Translations under genes and position numbers: made by a program
Shown here: piece after piece, positions 1-6,286 of the stretch
Layout: the number at the start of each line of letters is the position of its first letter
Numbering within the stretch: the first letter of the stretch is position 1
NCBI GenBank assembly: GCA_021788015.1
Contig: JAJYLD010000002.1
Coordinates: 90,739 to 135,032 of the forward strand
Direction: 5' to 3'
DNA: 44,294 nt
From: a bacterium
GTDB lineage: Bacteria > Patescibacteriota > Patescibacteriia > Patescibacteriales > JAKAJF01
Notes under the pieces: model-generated
The model's database searches: none
Seen by the model: the letters and a program-made list of their open reading frames with translations, nothing else
Told to the model about the DNA's origin: nothing

Positions 1-678
1 CGAATCGGCCATCAAAAGCATGGTCCCTTCGCCTCCTATTTGCGCTATACGGTTCAAGTCCGCGGGCTTGTCGTTAACCGGTGAATAATCGATTTTGAAA
101 TCTCCCGTATGAATAACGCGACCGAGAGGAGTGTTCGCGATGACGGAGAAACAGTCGGGTATGGAATGGTTGATTCGCAAAAATTCAATTTTAAATTCAC
201 CCAATTGTAATTTAGAATTTTCATCGATTTCTTGAATATTGAGCTTGGGACATTTGTCGAATTCTTCCGCTCTTTTTTTGATTAATCCGGCCGTTAACTT
301 GCCGGTGAAAATCGGCGGGTTGCCGATTTTACCCATAATGTGAGGAATGCCTCCGATGTGATCCATGTGGCCGTGCGTGATTATTATTCCTTTTATCCAA
401 TTTTCCTTGCCTTCAAGATAAGTCGTGTTGGGAATGATATAATCGATTCCGTGCATGTCCTCTTCGGGAAACTGCAAACCCATATCGATAATGATGATGT
501 TTTTGTTGTATTCCAGAAGGGCCATATTGCGGCCGACTTCTTCCAGTCCGCCCAAGACGATGACTTTTAATTTATTTTCGTCACCGTCTTTTTGTTTTTC
601 TTTGTTTTCTTGAACATGTTTAAAGACGCGTTGCCTTTTGGGCTCGCGATCATGTTTAGGTTTGTATTTTGTTATCAT
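1..678 (-). CDS. rnj: Ribonuclease J, N-terminal part (cut by window edge)
   Basis: The reading frame starts at an ATG at 678 and stays open to the window edge, giving 226 residues. After a basic, charged N-terminal tail of about 36 residues comes a metallo-beta-lactamase fold. Residues 101-110 read THGHMDHIGG, the HxHxDH metal-binding signature (H102, H104, D106, H107), and HTGDFKID follows near residue 190. This fits RNase J, an endo- and 5'-3' exoribonuclease used for mRNA decay and rRNA maturation. The beta-CASP and C-terminal domains lie outside the window. The gene runs toward position 1 and is separated from the tRNA-like cluster by a 240-nt spacer. Confidence 0.93.
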   Translation of the reverse strand, partial: MITKYKPKHDREPKRQRVFKHVQENKEKQKDGDENKLKVIVLGGLEEVGRNMALLEYNKNIIIIDMGLQFPEEDMHGIDYIIPNTTYLEGKENWIKGIIITHGHMDHIGGIPHIMGKIGNPPIFTGKLTAGLIKKRAEEFDKCPKLNIQEIDENSKLQLGEFKIEFLRINHSIPDCFSVIANTPLGRVIHTGDFKIDYSPVNDKPADLNRIAQIGGEGTMLLMADS

Positions 679-765
679 AAGATTAATTAATTTTCAATTC
701 CAATTTCAATCGCGTTGGATGAAATCAATCAAAAATTTATATTACGAATGCTTTAATTTTAATTC

Positions 766-908
766 AAAATGCAAAATCAAAATTATCACCGCCTCGGCGG
801 AATCCCTCCTTCAGTAATAAAAATAAAGTGGCGGGACAATTCAAAATTATTTTTAAATTGCGAATAAGGCGAGCTCATTACTTTTGATTTTTGAATTTTG
901 AGTTTTGA
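766..908. repeat. Inverted word-repeat spacer upstream of RNase J
   Basis: The left arm (766-790) is made of words such as TTCAAAAT, GCAAAATC and CAAAATTAT. The right arm (884-908) is made of near reverse complements such as TTTTGATTTTTGAATTTTG. Between them are a GC-rich island (CCGCCTCGGCGG, itself a small hairpin) and AT-rich DNA. I see no open reading frame or promoter I would defend. It resembles the other word-repeat spacers in this window. Confidence 0.5.
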
Positions 909-919
909 CATTAACTGTG

Positions 920-985
920 TGAGCAAGGAAGGACTTGAACCCTCACAAGATCGCTCTCATAGCGACCCGAACGCTATGCCTGCCC
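920..985 (-). pseudogene. tRNA-like element lacking a D arm, anticodon-loop CGG
   Basis: On the minus strand, GGGCAGG (985-979) can pair with CTTGCTC (927-921) as a 7-bp acceptor stem with two G-U pairs, followed by an A at 920. A perfect 7-bp stem (958-978) closes a 7-nt loop TTCGGGT, so the anticodon position would be CGG. A 15-16 nt variable region and a T arm with TTCAAGT follow. No D arm fits between acceptor and anticodon stem, and the element is only 66 nt. It may be a decayed tRNA, the 3' part of a rearranged class II tRNA, or a transcribed tRNA mimic. The sequence just upstream (983-993) repeats the GGTGCGGGG motif that precedes the neighbouring 3' tRNA fragment. Confidence 0.45.
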
Positions 986-998
986 CGCACCAATTTTG

Positions 999-1063
999 TG
1001 GGGATGGAGAGACTTGAACTCTCACGATATTACTACCACATGCGCCCTTGCCCCGCACCAAAA
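999..1063 (-). pseudogene. 3' part of a split or interrupted tRNA-Leu-like gene
   Basis: Reading the minus strand, this begins with TTTTGGTGCGGGG (1063-1051). It continues with CATGT (1042-1038), which can be the 3' side of an anticodon stem, then a class II-like variable region, a T arm GAGAG-TTCAAGT-CTCTC and CATCCCC plus A (1006-999). CATCCCC is the perfect complement of GGGGATG at 1270-1264. No matching 5' acceptor strand exists in the immediate upstream sequence. An intact tRNA-Leu(CAG) lies between this piece and its presumed 5' partner at 1192-1270. Confidence 0.5.
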
Positions 1064-1074
1064 CAGGAAGCCAG

Positions 1075-1157
1075 TGGGCGCGGAGAGACTTGAACTCTCA
1101 CGAGCTTGGCTCATATGCTCCTGAAACATACGCGTATACCAATTCCGCCACGCGCCC
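1075..1157 (-). tRNA. tRNA-Leu(CAG)
   Basis: This is an 83-nt class II tRNA. The acceptor stem GGGCGCG/CGCGCCC is perfect and the discriminator is A. The D arm has the Leu-type GGAATTGGTATAC, the anticodon arm is TATGT-TTCAGGA-GCATA (anticodon CAG), a long variable arm follows, and the T arm is GAGAG/CTCTC. CCA is not encoded. It reads CUG codons. It is intact although the tRNA-like pieces on both sides are not. Confidence 0.95.
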
Positions 1158-1191
1158 AAATTTTATTATTATAATTTGCTAACGTTCGATC

Positions 1192-1270
1192 TTTGGTGCC
1201 GGGGTGAACATGCGTGTCTGCCAATTTCACCCGCCTCGCGTCGATGCGAGTCGAGGCAGGCCACATCCCC
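1192..1270 (-). pseudogene. 5' part of a split or interrupted tRNA-Leu-like gene
   Basis: Minus strand from 1270: GGGGATG acceptor strand, then TGG, then a 31-nt palindromic insert, then a Leu-type D arm GTGAAATTGGCAGACAC and GCATGTT (5' side of an anticodon stem and loop start). The next bases, CCCCGGCACCAAA (1204-1192), are complementary to TTTTGGTGCGGGG at 1063-1051 over 12 base pairs with one bulged G. GGGGATG pairs perfectly with CATCCCC at 1006-1000. The two pieces could therefore fold into one tRNA with a large intervening segment. The 5' end is only 4 nt past the stop codon of the upstream peptide-binding protein gene. Confidence 0.5.
1230..1260. repeat. 31-bp palindromic element inside the tRNA 5' part
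   Basis: The arms CCCGCCTCG (1230-1238) and CGAGGCAGG (1252-1260) pair over 9 bp with one G-U. The element is GC-rich in an AT-rich setting and sits exactly between tRNA positions 9 and 10. Removing it restores a normal TG-GTGAAATTGG junction as in the two intact tRNA-Leu genes of this window. It looks like a REP-type mobile palindrome. Confidence 0.6.
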
Positions 1271-1274
1271 AAAA

Positions 1275-3134
1275 TTACCAGACGATTTTTTTGCCTGTAT
1301 TTACATACCAATCCCCTATATCCGTAAAACGATCGGCGGGTGTTTCGATTTTATTTACGGAAACACCTTTGACCTTTTTGCTTTGCGCATAAATATAATC
1401 GGGGGAATACAAAAATATCGCCGGTTCGTCATTGGTTATATCTTTTTGAAATTTGCAATAATCTTCTTTCCTTGCGTTAATATCGATTGTTGCGCGCCCC
1501 GTTTCCAAAAGCCGATCGACATCTTTATTGGCATATCCGGAAATATTGGCGCCGCTGCCAATTTGGGACGAATCCCAAAACGCATAAAGATCGGGGTCCT
1601 GGCCGACAATCTGACCGTAAAGCAAGGCTTCGAATTCGCGCGGTTGAATAACTTCCGATTGGATTTGCGCGGCTGGCACGGTATCAATAACGGTTTTTAC
1701 TCCGACGCCTTCCCAATCATTTTTTATTTTTTCGATAATTTGCCGGTCGACCGAATCAACGGCGGTTAATTTTACAACCAAAAATCCGTTTTTAAAACGC
1801 CATGCGCCCGGACCGAGCGCCAATTTTTCATCGTCATATTCGTCAACTTTCGAATTATTTTTTTGCGCCTGCTTGATTTTATTTATGTCTCCGTCGGTAA
1901 TTTCAACGATGCTCCATCCCGCGTTGTCCAAAAGTTGCTCCGCCTTGGCTTTGTCAAAATTGTAAACACGGGCATCCTGACAATAAGAAAAATTATCCGG
2001 TAAAATCGGGCCGTTTGCGATGCGAGCATCTCCGCCAAAAACTTGATTTACGATTTCGTTTCGATCGATGGCAAAAGCTAAAGCTTGCCTTACGTTTAAA
2101 TCGGCCAGAGCCTGATTATTTTTTGAATTTAAAAAAATAAGGTTTAACTGCGGTGAAATTAATTTATGGACAGAAACGGCGTTTTTCGCGGCGACCTTGT
2201 CTTTCATTCCTTCCGGGAGACGACTGATCCCGTCAACCGTTTTTTCATTAAAAGCTTGAAGCGCTTCGTCATAACTGCCGAAAATTTTGAATGTCAGGTT
2301 GGTTATGTTCGGTTCACCGTCGTAATAATCTTTATTGGCCGCCAAAGTATAAGTTTTTATCTGACCGTTTTTATCTTTGGTCAAAGACTTGAACTCGTAC
2401 GGACCGGACCCGATCGGTTTTAAGTTTAAATCGGCCAAACTGGCCGAACCGGCCGGTATTTGTGACCAAACGCTTTGCGGCAAAATTCCAAAAGTCATCA
2501 AGTCCAAGAAGGGTGCGTACGGTTCGCTTAGAGTAAATTTGACGGTTTCGTCATCTATTTTTTCAGCGTCCACTCCGGAAAAACTATTCAAAAGAGGAGA
2601 TTTGTAGGCGGGGTCTTTTATGGCTCCGACCGTAAAAACGATGTCGTCGGCCGTAATATTTGTCCCGTTGTCCCACTTCGCATCCGTTCTGATTTTAAAC
2701 GTGTATGTTTTGCCATCCGGACTTATTTCATAACTCCTGGCCAAATCATTAATCAAATTTCCGTTCCCGTCGTATTTTAAAAGTGAAGAGAAAACCAAAT
2801 GAGTTATGTCATTGTCGGTATCGTTGATGCTTGCGTATAAAGGATTAATATATTTGGGCGACCCGACCAAAGCTTCCGTATAATCTCCGCCTTTCTTGGG
2901 AACCGTTTCCAAATGTTTCATATAAAATCCGAATCCCAAAAAAACCAAAGAAAAAATCAAAACTGCAAAGCTCGCGCTCATGAACAAACGCTCTCTCCTG
3001 CTTAAAAATTTATTTAAATATTTTATCTGCCCTAATTTCGGAATTCTTGATTTTGCCAACGAATAAACCAATTTTTTATCAAGATCGGAAAGCAAGCCGG
3101 GATTAAATTTTTTTTCGCGTTTAAAAAACGCCAA
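1275..3134 (-). CDS. Membrane-anchored peptide/solute-binding protein (SBP family 5)
   Basis: The product has 619 residues. A basic N-terminal region is followed by one transmembrane helix at about 50-72 and then an extracytoplasmic SBP_bac_5 domain with family-like segments (PKYINPLYAS near 90, YEISPDGKTYTFKIR, GSGPYEFKS, NVRQALAFAIDR). In this family the protein binds oligopeptides, nickel or other solutes for an ABC transporter. Here a signal anchor replaces a lipobox, and no permease or ATPase gene is adjacent, so it may serve a transporter encoded elsewhere or act alone. It lies downstream of secG. Ligand unknown. Confidence 0.85.
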   Translation of the reverse strand: MAFFKREKKFNPGLLSDLDKKLVYSLAKSRIPKLGQIKYLNKFLSRRERLFMSASFAVLIFSLVFLGFGFYMKHLETVPKKGGDYTEALVGSPKYINPLYASINDTDNDITHLVFSSLLKYDGNGNLINDLARSYEISPDGKTYTFKIRTDAKWDNGTNITADDIVFTVGAIKDPAYKSPLLNSFSGVDAEKIDDETVKFTLSEPYAPFLDLMTFGILPQSVWSQIPAGSASLADLNLKPIGSGPYEFKSLTKDKNGQIKTYTLAANKDYYDGEPNITNLTFKIFGSYDEALQAFNEKTVDGISRLPEGMKDKVAAKNAVSVHKLISPQLNLIFLNSKNNQALADLNVRQALAFAIDRNEIVNQVFGGDARIANGPILPDNFSYCQDARVYNFDKAKAEQLLDNAGWSIVEITDGDINKIKQAQKNNSKVDEYDDEKLALGPGAWRFKNGFLVVKLTAVDSVDRQIIEKIKNDWEGVGVKTVIDTVPAAQIQSEVIQPREFEALLYGQIVGQDPDLYAFWDSSQIGSGANISGYANKDVDRLLETGRATIDINARKEDYCKFQKDITNDEPAIFLYSPDYIYAQSKKVKGVSVNKIETPADRFTDIGDWYVNTGKKIVW

Positions 3135-3216
3135 AGACTTAAACGCCCTTTTTATAAAATTGAAGAGTTTGGACTTTGATAAATTGGAAGAGAATATATG
3201 GTTAAGCCTGTCTTAT

Positions 3217-3435
3217 TTACTTTTGAAGAAAGATACCGAGAATGGCTAAAAGAAAGAAGAGAACCGCGAGAACGATTGTAGAATAAAATAAAGTTTTTTC
3301 AATACCCCTTTTCGTTCGATAAATGCCGCCGCCGCCGCCGAAAACTCCGGAAAGACCGGCGCCCCGATTCTGCATGAGAATCGCCGCCATAAGCAAAATT
3401 GCAATAACTATTTGAACTATTTTAATCCAGAACAT
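3217..3435 (-). CDS. secG: Preprotein translocase subunit SecG
   Basis: A 72-residue protein with two hydrophobic helices (about 5-24 and 48-70) around a glycine-rich loop (GVFGGGGGIYRTKRG). This is the SecG/Sec61-beta-like arrangement: a small SecYEG channel partner that assists SecA-driven export. The LMQNRGAGLSG stretch after the first helix is typical. It sits between rplT and the solute-binding protein gene on the same strand. Confidence 0.92.
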   Translation of the reverse strand: MFWIKIVQIVIAILLMAAILMQNRGAGLSGVFGGGGGIYRTKRGIEKTLFYSTIVLAVLFFLLAILGIFLQK

Positions 3436-3469
3436 ATAAAATATACCACAAAAATATAGTTTAGTAAAC

Positions 3470-3568
3470 CCCGTTAAAAAATACTAGAGTTAGATAACTT
3501 TTAATTTTAAAAACCGATTATAAATTAAACCCTCCCTGAGCTTAGTCAAAAAAGTTATTTTTAACGGG
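3470..3568. repeat. Long-range inverted repeat between rplT and secG
   Basis: CCCGTTAAAAA (3470-3480) and TTTTTAACGGG (3558-3568) are perfect 11-bp arms separated by about 77 nt. The enclosed sequence contains related words (GTTAGATAACTTTT, AAAAAGTTAT). It could form a stem between the rplT and secG coding regions and act as a processing site or partial terminator. No gene is visible in it. Confidence 0.45.
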
Positions 3569-3582
3569 TAAAGAATTTTAAT

Positions 3583-3930
3583 TTATTTCTTTACGCTTTC
3601 AATAATTTTAGCCAATATTTCCTTATTATTTACGGCCAAATCCGCCAAAACCTTTCTATTTAAGTCAATTTTCTCCTTTTTTAAGACATCCATAAATTTT
3701 GAGTAGCTTAATCCGTGTTCCCGAACAAAAGCGTTAATTTTAATATGCATCAAGCCTCTCATTACTCGTTTCTTCTTTCTGCGATCGGCATAGGCATGCG
3801 CCCCCGCTTTCGTGGCAGCGACTTTCGCGTGCTTGATCAAACTTTTTCTACCCCAACGATATCCTTTAGTCTTGGCTAAAAGATTTTTTCTCCTTTTTAA
3901 ATGGCTTTTCCCTCGTTTAACTCTTGGCAT
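3583..3930 (-). CDS. rplT: 50S ribosomal protein L20
   Basis: 115 residues, the normal length. The N-terminus MPRVKRGKSHLKRRKNLL is a basic helix that threads into 23S rRNA, and the C-terminal domain includes INAFVREHGLSYSKFM. L20 is an early assembly protein. In many bacteria it represses its own operon by binding the rpmI leader. Order infC-rpmI-rplT on the minus strand is the classic one. The start codon abuts a TTAACTG-type word-repeat spacer instead of a clear Shine-Dalgarno sequence. Confidence 0.98.
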   Translation of the reverse strand: MPRVKRGKSHLKRRKNLLAKTKGYRWGRKSLIKHAKVAATKAGAHAYADRRKKKRVMRGLMHIKINAFVREHGLSYSKFMDVLKKEKIDLNRKVLADLAVNNKEILAKIIESVKK

Positions 3931-3990
3931 ATAACTGTTAGCAGTTAAATGGTTAAACAGTTCAAATAAAACAAATTTAACGATTCAACA
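3931..3990. repeat. Word-repeat spacer 5' of rplT
   Basis: The spacer contains variants of the words AACTG, CAGTT and GGTTAAAC (plus strand AACTGTTAGCAGTTAAATGG), including the small palindrome AACTGTTAGCAGTT. It runs directly into the ATG of rplT. It has no Shine-Dalgarno-like purine run. Confidence 0.5.
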
Positions 3991-4020
3991 TTAAAATTCA
4001 TAAACACTGATGCGCCACAA

Positions 4021-4218
4021 TTATTTATGCAACGTTAAAGTTTTAATGGTTTTTGTTAATGTTGTTGGCGCATGGATATCACGCTTTTTGTTCCTTAAAG
4101 TTTTACCGGATTCCCGAGCGTTAAAATGATCTTGTCCGCTTTTTCTGCGTAATATTTTTCCACCTTTAGTTTTAACAAATCTTTTGGCCGTTGCTTTGTG
4201 CGTTTTCTGTTTTGCCAT
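4021..4218 (-). CDS. rpmI: 50S ribosomal protein L35
   Basis: 65 residues, very basic. MAKQKTHKATAKRFVKTKGGKILRR and the GQDHFNARESGKTLRNKR-like segment are characteristic of L35, a small large-subunit protein in the L20 neighbourhood. It lies between infC and rplT. Its 140-nt leader contains two hairpins (separate entry). Confidence 0.97.
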   Translation of the reverse strand: MAKQKTHKATAKRFVKTKGGKILRRKSGQDHFNARESGKTLRNKKRDIHAPTTLTKTIKTLTLHK

Positions 4219-4360
4219 ATTTATGAAACAAAAAACAGGTTAGATACCTGAATTTAGGCTATTTTTTACTTTTTACCCCGCTTGGAAATACAAATATTAG
4301 CGGTGGGCCGGGGTATAAATTTAATTTAGTTTGTAAAGTTAATTTGTTAGTCAGGAAATT
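4219..4360 (-). promoter_or_regulatory. rpmI leader with two hairpins, possible L20 control region
   Basis: The infC-rpmI gap contains CAGGT-TAGAT-ACCTG (4236-4250) just 5' of rpmI and a longer TACCCCG/CGGGGTA stem (4274-4315). Folded leaders at this place bind L20 in other bacteria and repress rpmI-rplT. Position and hairpins are seen; the regulatory role is inference. Confidence 0.35.
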
Positions 4361-4921
4361 CTAACGGGGTTTATTAACTAGGATTATATTAAATCTTCCG
4401 CCCTGTCTTGTCAAGGGCTGTTCCGTTGTTATATTAAATCCTTCGGTTTCTTTAAGTTTATTCACAAAATTCATTACTGTTTCGTGCGCTTTTTCAGGAT
4501 GCTGCCTTTCGCGGCCTTTTAAAATTATTTCCAGCTTTAGCTTGTCGCCGCGTTCAAGAAATTTTTTGGCCTGGTCGATTCTGAAATCAAAATCATGCTG
4601 ACTGATACGAACGGACAGCCTTATGCCCTTGATTTCCACTTTTTTCTGTTGCATTTTCTGTTTATGCTCTTTTTTTTCTTTTTCGTATTTGAATTGGCCG
4701 TAGTCCATTATTTTGGCGACCGGAGGATTTCCTTTCGGGTCAACTTGCACCAAATCCAATTCCGCTTCGCGCGCCATTCCCAAAGCTTTATAAGTCGGTG
4801 TCGGACCGACCTTTTCACCGTTTTCATCAATTAAAAACACTTCCGGGACTCTGATCTGTTCGTTAACCCAGAATTTTTTTTCGTTGTTTTTCGGTTTTGC
4901 TCGTCTCCAAATTGTACGCAT
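4361..4921 (-). CDS. infC: Translation initiation factor IF-3
   Basis: 186 residues from the ATG at 4921. The N-domain carries VNEQIRVPEVFLIDENGEK and the lysine-rich linker MDYGQFKYEKEKKEHKQKMQQKK; the C-domain carries RISQHDFDFRIDQAKKFLERGDK. IF-3 binds the 30S subunit and checks start codons. A further in-frame ATG at 4951 would add ten residues encoded by the TTAAC/AACGG word-repeat spacer, so I prefer 4921. First gene of infC-rpmI-rplT. The tRNA-Gly gene lies upstream on the same strand. Confidence 0.96.
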   Translation of the reverse strand: MRTIWRRAKPKNNEKKFWVNEQIRVPEVFLIDENGEKVGPTPTYKALGMAREAELDLVQVDPKGNPPVAKIMDYGQFKYEKEKKEHKQKMQQKKVEIKGIRLSVRISQHDFDFRIDQAKKFLERGDKLKLEIILKGRERQHPEKAHETVMNFVNKLKETEGFNITTEQPLTRQGGRFNIILVNKPR

Positions 4922-4992
4922 GTTAACAATTAACGGTTTAACAGATAACAAAAATTCGTTGAAATTTAAATATTAACTGTTACCAGTTATTA
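4922..4992. repeat. Word-repeat spacer 5' of infC
   Basis: The spacer is made of variants of TTAACNGTTA and its reverse complement (TTAACAATTAACGG, TTAACAGATAAC, TTAACTGTTACCAGTTATTA). The last part forms a palindrome (AACTGTTACCAGTT). It resembles the rplT spacer in vocabulary. No Shine-Dalgarno sequence is visible. Confidence 0.5.
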
Positions 4993-4995
4993 GTG

Positions 4996-5067
4996 AGCGG
5001 GTAACGGGAATCGGACCCGTTTCTTGTCCTTGGCAAGGACACATAATAGCCATTATACGATACCCGC
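4996..5067 (-). tRNA. tRNA-Gly(GCC)
   Basis: 72 nt. The acceptor stem GCGGGTA/TACCCGC is perfect, and the anticodon arm TGTCC-TTGCCAA-GGACA gives anticodon GCC. The T arm carries GGTCCGATTCC. The discriminator is U and CCA is not encoded. Confidence 0.96.
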
Positions 5068-5146
5068 CTAAAAAATTAAAATGCAAAAATTAGGTAACTA
5101 TTTCGTGAAAAATTTCTTTAATAAATTTTATTCCATAATTTTTATG

Positions 5147-5230
5147 TGCCGTGGGAGGGACTTGAACCCTCATGGGATTGCTCCCAACGGATTTTAAGTC
5201 CGTCGCGTATACCAATTCCACCACCACGGC
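5147..5230 (-). tRNA. tRNA-Leu(TAA)
   Basis: 84-nt class II tRNA with acceptor GCCGTGG/CCACGGC, D arm GTGGAATTGGTATAC, anticodon arm ACGGA-CTTAAAA-TCCGT (anticodon TAA), long variable arm and T arm. The discriminator is A and CCA is not encoded. There is no intron, although tRNA-Leu(UAA) is a common group I intron host in other bacteria. Confidence 0.95.
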
Positions 5231-5236
5231 GTATTT

Positions 5237-5323
5237 CTCATAACGCATAACGCAAAACGCATATCGCACACATCATTTCACAAGATTGAAAATGAGTTAT
5301 GCGTTATGCGTTACGAGTTGTGC
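5237..5323. repeat. Inverted word-repeat spacer between tmRNA and tRNA-Leu
   Basis: The left arm uses CATAACGCATAACGC, CAAAACGCATATCGCAC. The right arm uses ATGAGTTATGCGTTATGCG and TTACGAGTTGTGC, essentially the reverse complement. A hairpin of about 30 bp with mismatches could form immediately 3' of the tmRNA. It may help 3'-end formation. Confidence 0.55.
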
Positions 5324-5330
5324 AAAAATG

Positions 5331-5715
5331 TGGAGATGGCGAGAGTTGAACTCGCGTCTAATAAACATTCAAAAGCGTTTGTACAAAGGATAGTTCAATT
5401 TGAATTCTCGCTATATTCGTAAAAACTGAACAAAATCGACTATAGCCCAGCTCTTATTCTTTTAGATAAAGGCTAGAGCTCCTCCTCTATCCTATCCCGA
5501 TAAATGACACCCGGAACCGACTATCAGGAATCGCCGGACGGATGGTTGCGGCTATTAAGCGGCAACGGGTGCGAAAGCCGGAACTTTCCATGAGAAAGTG
5601 GCTTTTGCTAATAAGTTTTTTGCACTTATGTTTATTTTCCGATTTTTTACGTGGCTCCGGAAAAACACGCCTTGAACGCTTTTAAAAAATTTTATTATCG
5701 AATCACAACATCCCC
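5331..5715 (-). ncRNA. ssrA: Transfer-messenger RNA (tmRNA, SsrA)
   Basis: 385 nt. The 5' end GGGGATG (5715-5709) pairs with CATCTCC plus A at the 3' end (5338-5331), and the T arm GCGAG-TTCAACT-CTCGC precedes it, giving the tRNA-like domain. The open tag frame starts at GCA and reads AKNLLAKAT...APVAA before TAA-TAG, a 22-residue tag with the usual small hydrophobic end. tmRNA rescues stalled ribosomes with SmpB, encoded just upstream on the same strand. The smpB-ssrA gap holds an inverted repeat (GTTCATAA/TTATGAAC). CCA is not encoded. Confidence 0.93.
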
Positions 5716-5762
5716 AAACATCGGTTCATAAAGTTAAAAGGTTTTTAAAGTTATTATGAACT

Positions 5763-6236
5763 TTACAAACTACTTCTTCTTTTTGTCAATGTTCTTATTT
5801 TTCTTTCAATCTCTCTTTTTTTGATCACTTCGCGTTTGTCAATCTTCTTTTTTCCTCTTCCCAGACCAAATTCCACCTTAATAAGACTATGCTTAGTATA
5901 CATTTTAATGGGCACAAATGTCAACCCCTTTTCTCGCTTTTTTCCGACTAAATGTTCAATTTCATTTTTTTTTAAAAGCAGTTTGCGCGGCCTTTCCGGA
6001 TCGTAATCTTTCATCTGCGCCGCATGTTTATATTTGGGCACATGGGCATTGATCAAATAAACTTCGGGGATGTTTTTATCCGGAACATTTTTTAAAACCA
6101 CATAGGATCCTTTCAGGCTTACATGTCCGGTTTTGATCGATTTGACTTCGTGGCCGAACAAAACAATTCCCGCCTCATACGTTTCGAAAATTTCATAATC
6201 GAACTTGGCCCGTTTGTTATCGGCTAAAATTTTCAT
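5763..6236 (-). CDS. smpB: SsrA-binding protein SmpB
   Basis: 157 residues from the ATG at 6236. An in-frame TTG at 6260 would add eight residues; neither start has a good Shine-Dalgarno sequence. Family signatures are ADNKRAKFDYEIFETYEAGIVL, GHEVKSIKTGHVSLKGSYV, and the basic C-terminal tail GRGKKKIDKREVIKKREIERKI that reads the empty mRNA channel. It binds the tRNA-like domain of tmRNA and delivers it to stalled ribosomes. It is directly upstream of its RNA partner and downstream of tig. Confidence 0.96.
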   Translation of the reverse strand: MKILADNKRAKFDYEIFETYEAGIVLFGHEVKSIKTGHVSLKGSYVVLKNVPDKNIPEVYLINAHVPKYKHAAQMKDYDPERPRKLLLKKNEIEHLVGKKREKGLTFVPIKMYTKHSLIKVEFGLGRGKKKIDKREVIKKREIERKIRTLTKRRSSL

Positions 6237-6286
6237 ATTCGAGATAGATGCTTTATTCAATTAAGAAGAAGGGTAACCACCAATTT

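Noticed and set aside
1051-1204. Group I intron in the split tRNA-Leu
   Set aside because: The intervening segment is too short, contains a complete tRNA and shows no P/Q/R/S core elements.
1176-1769. 197-codon plus-strand frame over the solute-binding protein and tRNA region
   Set aside because: It overlaps the C-terminus of the solute-binding protein gene and the 5' tRNA fragment; Phe/Ile-rich shadow composition.
4922-4951. Longer IF-3 start (ten extra residues)
   Set aside because: The extra codons come from the TTAAC word-repeat spacer, and no ribosome binding site supports them.
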